From the NCBI RefSeq assembly GCF_029227915.1, contig NC_079884.1, positions 28,956,001-29,020,000 of the forward strand: 64,000 bases of DNA. Reading direction: 5' to 3'. The position numbers were made by a program, and so were the translations under genes. The notes under the pieces were generated by a model. It did no database searches. It was given only the letters and a program-made list of their open reading frames with translations, and was not told the DNA's origin. Shown here piece by piece: positions 39,636 to 53,076 of this stretch (its first letter is position 1; every line of letters starts with the position of its first letter). This DNA comes from Hydractinia symbiolongicarpus. Lineage: Eukaryota > Cnidaria > Hydrozoa > Anthoathecata > Hydractiniidae.

Positions 39636-42621
39636 CATTTCATTGACTTTCTAGCGGTATAAGTCCGTTTGAGTTACAACGATTCTGTCTTATATTCGTA
39701 CCAACATGTATTTAGCGATAGTATTCGGATATTACTAGGTTGCATCGCTTTTAACAGTGAAACGCTTGACTGTGGGACTTAATTGAACTGATTTTGGACT
39801 TTGACCTTGTAAATGTGATAAATGAGCCAGTTTGACTACAAGAAATAACATTTTTCTTAATTTGACATGATTGCTGGAACTCAGCGATTACACTGGGCAC
39901 TATGGTAGCGCTTTGTTTAAAAATTAAGATAAACAAGTTATTTTTTACTGTGGGACCAATCCTAGCCGTTAGCTCGCGCTGAAGAAATAGAGACAGTTTC
40001 AAATAATAAAATTCATTGACTTTCTAACGGTGTCAATCCGTTTGAGTTACAACGGTTGCGTTACATATTCCTACGAACATGTATTTAGTGATTTTCTTCC
40101 GATATTACTAAGTTGTATTGCTTTTAACAGTGAAATGATTGACTGTGGGAATTAATTGAACTGATTTTGGACTTTGACTTTATGAATGTGATAAATGAGC
40201 CAGTTTGACTACATGAAATAACATTTTTCTTAATTTGACATGATTGCTGGAACTCAGCGATTACACTGGACGCTGTGGTAGCGATTCATTTAAAAATTAA
40301 GATAAAAAATTCAGTTTTTACAGTGGGACCAATCTTAGCCGTTAGCTCGCGCTGAAAAAATAGAGACAGTTCCAAAGACTACATTTCATTGACTTTCTAA
40401 CGGTGTCAATCCGTTTGCGTAACAACGGTTGCGTTACATATTCGTACCAACATGTATTTAGTGATTTTCTTCCGATATTGCTAAGTTGTATTGCTTCTAA
40501 CAGTAAAAGGATTGACTGTGTGAATAAATAGAACTGTTTCTGGACTGTGACCTTATAATTGTGATAAATGAGCCAATTGGTCTCCAAGGAATTACATTCT
40601 TCTTAATTTGACATGATTCCCGGAATTCATCGATTACATTAGGCTCTGTGGTAGCGCTTTATTTAAAAATTTAGACAAATAAGTCTTTTCTTACTGTGGG
40701 ACCAATCCTGGCCGTTAGCATGCGCTGAATAAATAGGAACAGTTTCAAATACTACATTTCATTGACTTTCTAGCGGCATAATTCCGTTTGAATTACAACT
40801 GTTGCGTCACATATTCGTACCAATATGTACTTAGCGATAGTATTCGGATATTACTAGGTTGCATCGCTTTTAACAGAGAAACGATTGACCGTGGGACTTA
40901 ATTGAACTGATTCTAGACTGTGACCTTATAAATGTGATAAATGAGCCAATTGGTTTCCAAGGAATAACATTTTTCTTAATTTGACATGATTGCTGGAATT
41001 CAGGGATTACACTAGGCCCTGTGGTAGCTCTTTTTTTAAAAACTTATATAAATAAATCATTTTTTACTGTGGGACCAATCCTAGTCGTTAGTTTGCGATG
41101 AAGAAAAATTACAACAGTTGCAAAAACTACATTTCATTGACTTTCTAACGGGGTCAATCCGTTTGAGTTACAACGGTTGCGTCACATATTCGTACCAACA
41201 TGTATATAGTGGATTTCTTCCGATATTACTAAGTTGTATTGCTTTTAACAGTGAAACGATTGACTGTGGGAATTAATTGAACTGATTCTAGAATGTGACC
41301 GTATAAATGTGATAAATGAGCCAATTGGTTTCCAAGGCATAACATTTTTCTTAATTTGACATGATTGCTGGAATTCAGGGATTACATTAGCCTCGCTGGT
41401 AGCGCTTTATTTAAAAATTTAGATAAATAAGTCTTTCTTTACTGTGGGACCAATCCTGGCCGTTAGCACGCGCTGAATAAATAGGAACAGTTCCAGTGAC
41501 TACATTTCATTGACTTTCTAGCGGTATAAATCCGTTTGAGTTACAACGGTTGCGTCATATATTCGTACCAACATGTATTTAGCGATAGTATTCGGATATT
41601 ACTAGGTTGTATTGCATTTATCATTGAAACGATTGACTGTGGGAATTAATAGAACTGATTATGGACTGTAACCTTATAAATGTGATAAATGAGCCAATTG
41701 ATGTCCAAAGAATAACATTCTTCTTAATTTGACATGATTGCTGGAATTCAGCGATTACATTAGGCTCTGTGGTAGCGCTTTATTTAAAAATTTAGATAAA
41801 AAAGTCTTTCCTTGCTGTGGGACCAATCCTGGCCCTTAGCACGCGCGGAATAAATAGGAACAGTTCCAAAGACTGCATTTCATTGACTTTCTAGCGGTCG
41901 AAGTCCGTTTGAGTTACAACGGTTGCGTTACATATTCGTACCAACATGTATTTAGTGATTTTCTTCCGATATTACTAAGTTGTATTGCTTCTAACAGTGA
42001 AAGGATTGACAGTGTGAATAAATAGAACTGTTTCTGGACTGTGACCTTATAAATGTGATAAATGAGCCAATTGGTCTCCAAGGAATTACATTCTTCTTAA
42101 TTTGACATGATTGCCGGAATTCATCGATTACATTAGGCTCTGTGGTAGCGCTTTATTTGAAAATTTAGACAAATAAGTCTTTTCTTACTGTGGGACCAAT
42201 CCTGGCCGTTAGCACGCGCTGAGTAAATAGGAACAGTTTCAAATACTACATTTCATTGACTTTCTAGCGGCATAATTCCGTTTGAATTACAACGGTTGCG
42301 TCACATATTCGTACCAACATGTACTTAGCGATAGTATTCGGATATTACTAGGTTGTATTGCTTTTAACATTGAAACGATTGACTGTGGGAATAAATAGAA
42401 CTGATTCTGGACTGTGACTTTATAAATGTGATAAATGAGCCAATTGGTGTCCAAAGAATAACATTCTTCTTAATTTGACATGATTGCTGGTATTCAGCGA
42501 TTACATTAGGCTCTGTGGTAGCGCTTTATTTAAAAATTTAGATAAAAAAGTCTTTCCTTGCTGTGGGACCAATCCTGGCCGTTAGCACGCGCTGAATAAA
42601 TAGGAACAGTTCCAAAGACTG
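39636..42621. repeat. Eight-monomer unit A-H, 2986 bp, copy 2
   Basis: Monomers at 39636, 40009, 40382, 40755, 41130, 41503, 41876 and 42249, each 2986 bp after its partner in copy 1. Differences seen by eye are few, for example ctggacgctg for ctgggcgctg, ctagactgtg for ctggactgtg, and acgcgcggaa for acgcgctgaa. Such near-identity next to about 10-30% divergence (rough impression) between neighbouring monomers is the hallmark of a true higher-order repeat. Confidence 0.9.
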
Positions 42622-45609
42622 CATTTCATTGACTTTCTAGCGGTATAAGTCCGTTTGAGTTACAACGATTCTGTCTTATATTCGTACCAACATGTATTTA
42701 GCGATAGTATTCGGATATTACTAGGTTGCATCGCTTTTAACAGTGAAACGCTTGACTGTGGGACTTAATTGAACTGATTTTGGACTTTGACCTTGTAAAT
42801 GTGATAAATGAGCCAGTTTGACTACAAGAAATAACATTTTTCTTAATTTGACATGATTGCTGGAACTCAGCGATTACACTGGGCACTATGGTAGCGCTTT
42901 GTTTAAAAATTAAGATAAACAAGTTATTTTTTACTGTGGGACCAATCCTAGCCGTTAGCTCGCGCTGAAGAAATAGAGACAGTTTCAAATAATAAAATTC
43001 ATTGACTTTCTAACGGTGTCAATCCGTTTGAGTTACAACGGTTGCGTTACATATTCCTACGAACATGTATTTAGTGATTTTCTTCCGATATTACTAAGTT
43101 GTATTGCTTTTAACAGTGAAATGATTGACTGTGGGAATTAATTGAACTGATTTTGGACTTTGACTTTATGAATGTGATAAATGAGCCAGTTTGACTACAT
43201 GAAATAACATTTTTCTTAATTTGACATGATTGCTGGAACTCAGCGATTACACTGGGCGCTGTGGTAGCGATTCATTTAAAAATTAAGATAAAAAATTCAG
43301 TTTTTACAGTGGGACCAATCTTAGCCGTTAGCTCGCGCTGAAAAAATAGAGACAGTTCCAAAGACTACATTTCATTGACTTTCTAACGGTGTCAATCCGT
43401 TTGCGTAACAACGGTTGCGTTACATATTCGTACCAACATGTATTTAGTGATTTTCTTCCGATATTGCTAAGTTGTATTGCTTCTAACAGTAAAAGGATTG
43501 ACTGTGTGAATAAATAGAACTGTTTCTGGACTGTGACCTTATAATTGTGATAAATGAGCCAATTGGTCTCCAAGGAATTAGATTCTTCTTAATTTGACAT
43601 GATTCCCGGAATTCATCGATTACATTAGGCTCTGTGGTAGCGCTTTATTTAAAAATTTAGACAAATAAGTCTTTTCTTACTGTGGGACCAATCCTGGCCG
43701 TTACCACGCGCTGAATAAATAGGAACAGTTTCAAATACTACATTTCATTGACTTTCTAGCGGCATAATTCCGTTTGAATTACAACTGTTGCGTCACATAT
43801 TCGTACCAATATGTACTTAGCGATAGTATTCGGATATTACTAGGTTGCATCGCTTTTAACAGAGAAACGATTGACCGTGGGACTTAATTGAACTGATTCT
43901 GGACTGTCACCTTATAAATGTGATAAATGAGCCAATTGGTTTCCAAAGAATAACATTTTTCTTAATTTGACATGATTGCTGGAATTCAGGGATTACACTA
44001 GGCCCTGTGGTAGCTCTTTTTTTAAAAACTTATATAAATAAATCATTTTTTACTGTGGGACCAATCCTAGTCGTTAGTTTGCGATGAAGAAAAATTACAA
44101 CAGTTGCAAAAACTACATTTCATTGACTTTCTAACGGGGTCAATCCGTTTGAGTTACAACGGTTGCGTCACATATTCGTACCAACATGTATATAGTGGAT
44201 TTCTTCCGATATTACTAAGTTGTATTGCTTTTAACAGTGAAACGATTGACTGTGGGAATTAATTGAACTGATTCTAGAATGTGACCGTATAAATGTGATA
44301 AATGAGCCAATTGGTTTCCAAGGCATAACATTTTTCTTAATTTGACATGATTGCTGGAATTCAGGGATTACATTAGCCTCGCTGGTAGCGCTTTATTTAA
44401 AAATTTAGATAAATAAGTCTTTCTTTACTGTGGGACCAATCCTGGCCGTTAGCACGCGCTGAATAAATAGGAACAGTTCCAGTGACTACATTTCATTGAC
44501 TTTCTAGCGGTATAAATCCGTTTGAGTTACAACGGTTGCGTCATATATTCGTACCAACATGTATTTAGCGATAGTATTCGGATATTACTAGGTTGTATTG
44601 CATTTATCATTGAAACGATTGACTGTGGGAATTAATAGAACTGATTATGGACTGTAACCTTATAAATGTGATAAATGAGCCAATTGATGTCCAAAGAATA
44701 ACATTCTTCTTAATTTGACATGATTGCTGGAATTCAGCGATTACATTAGGCTCTGTGGTAGCGCTTTATTTAAAAATTTAGATAAAAAAGTCTTTCCTTG
44801 CTGTGGGACCAATCCTGGCCCTTAGCACGCGCTGAATAAATAGGAACAGTTCCAAAGACTGCATTTCATTGACTTTCTAGCGGTCGAAGTCCGTTTGAGT
44901 TACAACGGTTGCGTTACATATTCGTACCAACATGTATTTAGTGATTTTCTTCCGATATTACTAAGTTGTATTGCTTCTAACAGTGAAAGGATTGACAGTG
45001 TGAATAAATAGAACTGTTTCTGGACTGTGACCTTATAAATGTGATAAATGAGCCAATTGGTCTCCAAGGAATTACATTCTTCTTAATTTGACATGATTGC
45101 CGGAATTCATCGATTACATTAGGCTCTGTGGTAGCGCTTTATTTGAAAATTTAGACAAATAAGTCTTTTCTTACTGTGGGACCAATCCTAGTCGTTAGTT
45201 TGCGATGAAGAAAAATTACAACAGTTGCAAAAACTACATTTCATTGACTTTCTAACGGGGTCAATCCGTTTGAGTTACAACGGTTGCGTCACATATTCGT
45301 ACCAACATGTATATAGTGGATTTCTTCCGATATTACAAGGTTGTATTGCTTTTAACATTGAAACGATTGACTGTGGGAATAAATAGAACTGATTCTGGAC
45401 TGTGACTTTATAAATGTGATAAATGAGCCAATTGGTGTCCAAAGAATAACATTCTTCTTAATTTGACATGATTGCTGGTATTCAGCGATTACATTAGGCT
45501 CTGTGGTAGCGCTTTATTTAAAAATTTAGATAAAAATGTCTTTCCTTGCTGTGGGACCAATCCTGGCCGTTAGCACGCGCTGAATAAATAGGAACAGTTC
45601 CAAAAACTG
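42622..45609. repeat. Hybrid eight-monomer unit, 2988 bp
   Basis: Monomers at 42622 (A), 42995 (B), 43368 (C), 43741 (D), 44116 (E), 44489 (F), 44862 (G then D tail, 375 bp) and 45237 (E'). G runs to about 45180 and then acquires the D tail (ctagtcgttagtttgcgatg). The next monomer is the E' chimera known from the five-monomer units. This unit therefore starts as the eight-monomer form and ends as the five-monomer form. The switch lies near tactgtgggaccaatcct, and the extra 2 bp come from the second D-type tail. Confidence 0.88.
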
Positions 45610-47476
45610 CATTTCATTGACTTTCTAGCGGTATAAGTCCGTTTGAGTTACAACGATTCTGTCTTATATTCGTACCAACATGTATTTAGCGATAGTATTC
45701 GGATATTACTAGGTTGCATCGCTTTTAACAGTGAAACGCTTGACTGTGGGACTTAATTGAATTGATTTTGGACTTTGACCTTGTAAATGTGATAAATGAG
45801 CCAGTTTGACTACAAGAAATAACATTTTTCTTAATTTGACATGATTGCTGGAACTCAGCGATTACACTGGGCACTATGGTAGCGCTTTGTTTAAAAATTA
45901 AGATAAACAAGTTATTTTTTACTGTGGCACCAATCCTAGCCGTTAGCTCGCGCTGAAGAAATAGAGACAGTTTCAAATAATAAAATTCATTGACTTTCTA
46001 ACGGTGTCAATCCGTTTGAGTTACAACGGTTGCGTTACATATTCCTACGAACATGTATTTAGTGATTTTCTTCCGATATTACTAAGTTGTATTGCTTTTA
46101 ACAGTGAAATGATTGACTGTGGGAATTAATTGAACTGATTTTGGACTTTGACTTTATGAATGTGATAAATGAGCCAGTTTGACTACATGAAATAACATTT
46201 TTCTTAATTTGACATGATTGCTGGAACTCAGCGATTACACTGGGCGCTGTGGTAGCGATTCATTTAAAAATTAAGATAAAAAATTCAGTTTTTACAGTGG
46301 GACCAATCTTAGCCGTTAGCTCGCGCTGAAAAAATAGAGACAGTTCCAAAGACTACATTTCATTGACTTTCTAACGGTGTCAATCCGTTTGCGTAACAAC
46401 GGTTGCGTTACATATTCGTACCAACATGTATTTAGTGATTTTCTTCCGATATTGCTAAGTTGTATTGCTTCTAACAGTAAAAGGATTGACTGTGTGAATA
46501 AATAGAACTGTTTCTGGACTGTGACCTTATAATTGTGATAAATGAGCCAATTGGTCTCCAAGGAATTACATTCTTCTTAATTTGACATGATTCCCGGAAT
46601 TCATCGATTACATTAGGCTCTGTGGTAGCGCTTTATTTAAAAATTTAGACAAATAAGTCTTTTCTTACTGTGGGACCAATCCTGGCCGTTAGCACGCGCT
46701 GAATAAATAGGAACAGTTTCAAATACTACATTTCATTGACTTTCTAGCGGCATAATTCCGTTTGAATTACAACTGTTGCGTCACATATTCGTACCAATAT
46801 GTACTTAGCGATAGTATTCGGATATTACTAGGTTGCATCGCTTTTAACAGAGAAACGATTGACCGTGGGACTTAATTGAACTGATTCTGGACTGTGACCT
46901 TATAAATGTGATAAATGAGCCAATTGGTTTCCAAAGAATAACATTTTTCTTAATTTGACATGATTGCTGGCATTCAGGGATTACACTAGGCCCTGTGGTA
47001 GCTCTTTTTTTAAAAACTTATATAAATAAATCATTTTTTACTGTGGGACCAATCCTAGTCGTTAGTTTGCGATGAAGAAAAATTACAACAGTTGCAAAAA
47101 CTACATTTCATTGACTTTCTAACGGGGTCAATCCGTTTGAGTTACAACGGTTGCGTCACATATTCGTACCAACATGTATATAGTGGATTTCTTCCGATAT
47201 TACTAGGTTGTATTGCTTTTAACATTGAAACGATTGACTGTGGGAATAAATAGAACTGATTCTGGACTGTGACTTTATAAATGTGATAAATGAGCCAATT
47301 GGTGTCCAAAGAATAACATTCTTCTTAATTTGACATGATTGCTGGTATTCAGCGATTACATTAGGCTCTGTGGTAGCGCTTTATTTAAAAATTTAGATAA
47401 AAAAGTCTTTCCTTGCTGTGGGACCAATCCTGGCCGTTAGCACGCGCTGAATAAATAGGAACAGTTCCAAAAACTG
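45610..47476. repeat. Five-monomer unit A-B-C-D-E', 1867 bp, copy 2
   Basis: Monomers at 45610, 45983, 46356, 46729 and 47104. It is built as 34783-36649 with the same E' chimera (switch near 47196) and the same aaaaactgc variant at the next A start (47477, as at 36650). Shared private variants show that the two five-monomer units have one origin. Confidence 0.88.
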
Positions 47477-50400
47477 CATTTCATTGACTTTCTAGCGGTA
47501 TAAGTCCGTTTGAGTTACAACGATTCTGTCTTATATTCGTACCAACATGTATTTAGCGATAGTATTCGGATATTACTAGGTTGCATCGCTTTTAACAGTG
47601 AAACGCTTGACTGTGGGACTTAATTGAACTGATTTTGGACTTTGACCTTGTAAATGTGATAAATGAGCCAGTTTGACTACAAGAAATAACATTTTTCTTA
47701 ATTTGACATGATTGCTGGAACTCAGCGATTACACTGGGCACTATGGTAGCGCTTTGTTTAAAAATTAAGATAAACAAGTTATTTTTTACTGTGGGACCAA
47801 TCCTAGCCGTTAGCTCGCGCTGAAGAAATAGAGACAGTTTCAAATAATAAAATTCATTGACTTTCTAACGGTGTCAATCCGTTTGAGTTACAACGGTTGC
47901 GTTACATATTCCTACGAACATGTATTTAGTGATTTTCTTCCGATATTACTAAGTTGTATTGCTTTTAACAGTGAAATGATTGACTGTGGGAATTAATTGA
48001 ACTGATTTTGGACTTTGACTTTATGAATGTGATAAATGAGCCAGTTTGACTACATGAAATAACATTTTTCTTAATTTGACATGATTGCTGGAACTCAGCG
48101 ATTACACTGGGCGCTGTGGTAGCGATTCATTTAAAAATTAAGATAAAAAATTCAGTTTTTACAGTGGGACCAATCTTAGCCGTTAGCTCGCGCTGAAAAA
48201 ATAGAGACAGTTCCAAAGACTACATTTCATTGACTTTCTAACGGTGTCAATCCGTTTGCGTAACAACGGTTGCGTTACATATTCGTACCAACATGTATTT
48301 AGTGATTTTCTTCCGATATTGCTAAGTTGTATTGCTTCTAACAGTAAAAGGATTGACTGTGTGAATAAATAGAACTGTTTCTGGACTGTGACCTTATAAT
48401 TGTGATAAATGAGCCAATTGGTCTCCAAGGAATTACATTCTTCTTAATTTGACATGATTCCCGGAATTCATCGATTACATTAGGCTCTGTGGTAGCGCTT
48501 TATTTAAAAATTTAGACAAATAAGTCTTTTCTTACTGTGGGACCAATCCTGGCCGTTAGCACGCGCTGAATAAATAGGAACAGTTTCAAATACTACATTT
48601 CATTGACTTTCTAGCGGCATAATTCCGTTTGAATTACAACTGTTGCGTCACATATTCGTACCAATATGTACTTAGCGATAGTATTCGGATATTACTAGGT
48701 TGCATCGCTTTTAACAGAGAAACGATTGACCGTGGGACTTAATTGAACTGATTCTAGACTGTGACCTTATAAATGTGATAAATGAGCCAATTGGTTTCCA
48801 AGGAATAACATTTTTCTTAATTTGACATGATTGCTGGAATTCAGGGATTACACTAGGCCCTGTGGTAGCTCTTTTTTTAAAAACTTATATAAATAAATCA
48901 TTTTTTACTGTGGGACCAATCCTAGTCGTTAGTTTGCGATGAAGAAAAATTACAACAGTTGCAAAAACTACATTTCATTGACTTTCTAACGGGGTCAATC
49001 CGTTTGAGTTACAACGGTTGCGTCACATATTCGTACCAACATGTATATAGTGGATTTCTTCCGATATTACTAAGTTGTATTGCTTTTAACAGTGAAACGA
49101 TTGACTGTGGGAATTAATTGAACTGATTCTAGAATGTGACCGTATAAATGTGATAAATGAGCCAATTGGTTTCCAAGGCATAACATTTTTCTTAATTTGA
49201 CATGATTGCTGGAATTCAGGGATTACATTAGCCTCGCTGGTAGCGCTTTATTTAAAAATTTAGATAAATAAGTCTTTCTTTACTGTGGGACCAATCCTGG
49301 CCGTTAGCACGCGCTGAATAAATAGGAACAGTTCCAGTGACTACATTTCATTGACTTTCTAGCGGTATAAATCCGTTTGAGTTACAACGGTTGCGTCATA
49401 TATTCGTACCAACATGTATTTAGCGATAGTATTCGGATATTACTAGGTTGTATTGCATTTATCATTGAAACGATTGACTGTGGGAATTAATAGAACTGAT
49501 TATGGACTGTAACCTTATAAATGTGATAAATGAGCCAATTGATGTCCAAAGAATAACATTCTTCTTAATTTGACATGATTGCTGGAATTCAGCGATTACA
49601 TTAGGCTCTGTGGTAGCGCTTTATTTAAAAATTTAGATAAAAAAGTCTTTCCTTGCTGTGGGACCAATCCTGGCCCTTAGCACGCGCTGAATAAATAGGA
49701 ACAGTTCCAAAGACTGCATTTCATTGACTTTCTAGCGGTCGAAGTCCGTTTGAGTTACAACGGTTGCGTTACATATTCGTACCAACATGTATTTAGTGAT
49801 TTTCTTCCGATATTACTAAGTTGTATTGCTTCTAACAGTGAAAGGATTGACAGTGTGAATAAATAGAACTGTTTCTGGACTGTGACCTTATAAATGTGAT
49901 AAATGAGCCAATTGGTCTCCAAGGAATTACATTCTTCTTAATTTGACATGATTGCCGGAATTCATCGATTACATTAGGCTCTGTGGTAGCGCTTTATTTG
50001 AAAATTTAGACAAATAAGTCTTTTCTTACTGTGGGACCAATCCTGGCCGTTAGCACGCGCTGAGTAAATAGGAACAGTTTCAAATACTACATTTCATTGA
50101 CTTTCTAGCGGCATAATTCCGTTTGAATTACAACGGTTGCGTCACATATTCGTACCAACATGTACTTAGCGATAGTATTCGGATATTACTAGGTTGCATC
50201 GCTTTTAATAGTGAAACGATTGACCGTGGGACTTAATTGAACTGATTCTGGACTGTGACCTTATAAATGTGATAAATGAGCCGATTGGACTCCAAGGAAT
50301 AACATTCTTCTTAATTCGACATGATTTCTGGAATTCAGCGAGTGCACTAGGCCCTGTGGTAGATTTTTTTTAAAAAATTTAGATAAATAAATCATTTTTT

Positions 50401-51208
50401 ACTGTGGGACCAATCCTAGTCGTTAGTTCGCACTGAAGAAATACAGACAGTTGCAAAAACTACATTTCATTGACTTTCTAACGGGGTCAATCCGTTTGAG
50501 TTACAACGGTTGCGTCACATATTCGTACCAACATGTATTTAGTGGATTTCTTCCGATATTACTAAGTTGTATTGCTTTTAACAGTGAAACGATTGACTGT
50601 GGGAATTAATTGAACTGATTCTAGAATGTGACCGTATAAATGTGATAAATGAGCCAATTGGTTTCCAAGGAATAACATTTTTCTTAATTTGACATGATTG
50701 CTGGAATTCAGGGATTACATTAGCCTCGCTAGTAGCGCTTTATTTAAAAATTTAGATAAATAAGTCTTTCCTTACTGTGGGACCAATCCTGGCCGTTAGC
50801 ACGCGCTGAATAAATAGGAACAGTTCCAAAGACTACATTTCATTGACATTCTAGCGGTATAAATCCGTTTGAGTTACAACGGTTGCGTCACATATTCGTA
50901 CCAACATGTATTTAGCGATAGTATTCGGATATTACTGGGTTGTATTGCTTTTAACATTGAAACGATTGACTGTGGGAATAAATAGAACTGATTCTGGACT
51001 GTGACTTTATAAATGTGATAAATGAGCCAATTGGTGTCCAAAGAATAACATTCTTCTTAATTTGACATGATTGCTGGTATTCAGCGATTACATTAGGCTC
51101 TGTGGTAGCGCTTTATTTAAAAATTTAGATAAAAAAGTCTTTCCTTGCTGTGGGACCAATCCTGGCCGTTAGCACGCGCTGAATAAATAGGAACAGTTCC
51201 AAAGACTG
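47477..51208. repeat. Ten-monomer unit A-B-C-D-E-F-G-S-P-H', 3732 bp
   Basis: Monomers at 47477 (A), 47850 (B), 48223 (C), 48596 (D, 375 bp), 48971 (E), 49344 (F), 49717 (G), 50090 (S), 50463 (P) and 50836 (H'), followed by A at 51209. S, P and H' are all complete here, whereas the eight-monomer units have only an S/H' chimera in their place. The length fits exactly: 3732 minus 746 is 2986, and 3732 minus 1865 is 1867. This is the best candidate in the window for the parent of both shorter forms. Confidence 0.85.
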
Positions 51209-53076
51209 CATTTCATTGACTTTCTAGCGGTATAAGTCCGTTTGAGTTACAACGGTTCTGTCTTATATTCGTACCAACATGTATTTAGCGATAGTATTCG
51301 GATATTTCTAGGTTGCATCGCTTTTAACAGTGAAACGATTGACTGTGGGACTTAATTGAACTGATTTTGGACTTTGACCTTGTAAATGTGATAAATGAGC
51401 CAGTTTGACTACAAGAAATAACATTTTTCTTAATTTGACATGATTGCTGGAACTCAGCGATTACACTGGGCACTGTGGTAGCGCTTTATTTAAAAATTAA
51501 GATAAACAAGTTATTTTTTACTGTGGGACCAATCCTAGCCGTTAGCTCGCGCTGAAGAAATAGAGACAGTTTCAAATAATAAATTTCATTGACTTTCTAA
51601 CGGTGTCAATCCGTTTGAGTTACAACGGTTGCGTTACATATTCCTACAAACATGTATTTAGTGATTTTCTTCCGATATTACTAAGTTGTATTGCTTTTAA
51701 CAGTGAAATGATTGACTGTGGGAATTAATTGAACTGATTTTGGACTTTGACCTTATAATTGTGATAAATGAGCCAATTGGTCTCCAAGGAATTACATTCT
51801 TCTTAATTTGACATGATTGCCGGAATTCATCGATTACATTAGGCTCTGTGGTAGCGCTTTATTTAAAAATTTAGACAAATAAGTCTTTTCTTACTGTGGG
51901 ACCAATCCTGGCCGTTAGCACGCGCTGAATAAATAGGAACAGTTTCAAATACTACATTTCATTGACTTTCTAGCGGCATAATTCCGTTTGAATTACAACG
52001 GTTGCGTCACATATTCGTACCAATATGTACTTAGCGATAGTATTCGGATATTACTAGGTTGTATTGCTTTTAACATTGAAACGATTGACTGTGGGAATAA
52101 ATAGAACTGATTCTGGACTGTGACTTTATAAATGTGATAAATGAGCCAATTGGTGTCCAAAGAATAACATTCTTCTTAATTTGACATGATTGCTGGTATT
52201 CAGCGATTACATTAGGCTCTGTGGTAGCGCTTTATTTAAAAATTTAGACAAATAAGTCTTTTCTTACTGTGGGACCAATCCTGGCCGTTAGCACGCGCTG
52301 AATAAATAGGAACAGTTTCAAATACTACATTTCATTGACTTTCTAGCGGCATAATTCCGTTTGAATTACAACGGTTGCGTCACATATTCGTACCAATATG
52401 TACTTAGCGATAGTATTCGGATATTACTAGGTTGCATCGCTTTTAACAGAGAAACGATTGACCGTGGGACTTAATTGAACTGATTCTGGACTGTGACCTT
52501 ATAAATGTGATAAATGAGCCAATTGGTTTCCAAGGAATAACATTTTTCTTAATTTGACATGATTGCTGGAATTCAGGGATTACACTAGGCCCTGTGGTAG
52601 CTCTTTTTTTAAAAACTTATATAAATAAATCATTTTTTACTGTGGGACTAATCCTAGTTCGTTAGTTTGCGATGAAGAAAAATTACAACAGTTGCAAAAA
52701 CTACATTTCATTGACTTTCTAACGGGGTCAATCCGTTTGAGTTACAACGGTTGCGTCACATATTCGTACCAACATGTATATAGTGGATTTCTTCCGATAT
52801 TACTAAGTTGTATTGCTTTTAACAGTGAAACGATTGACTGTGGGAATTAATTGAACTGATTCTAGAATGTGACCGTATAAATGTGATAAATGAGCCAATT
52901 GGTTTCCAAGGCATAACATTTTTCTTAATTTGACATGATTGCTGGAATTCAGTGATTACATTAGCCTCGCTAGTAGCGCTTTATTTAAAAATTTAGATAA
53001 ATAAGTCTTTCCTTACTGTGGGACCAATCCTGGCCCTTAGCACGCGCTGAATAAATAGGAACAGTTCCAAAGACTG
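51209..53076. repeat. Transition block with a doubled D-type monomer
   Basis: Monomers at 51209 (A), 51582 (B, joined to a C/Y-type tail), 51955, 52328 (D) and 52704 (E-like, with atatagtgg). The 51955 and 52328 monomers share the first ~90 bp of type D (ggcataattcc, caatatgtacttagcg). The first then changes to H' at about 52047 and ends in a Y-type tail. The 52328 monomer is 376 bp because of an extra t in cctagttcgttag. Confidence 0.75.
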
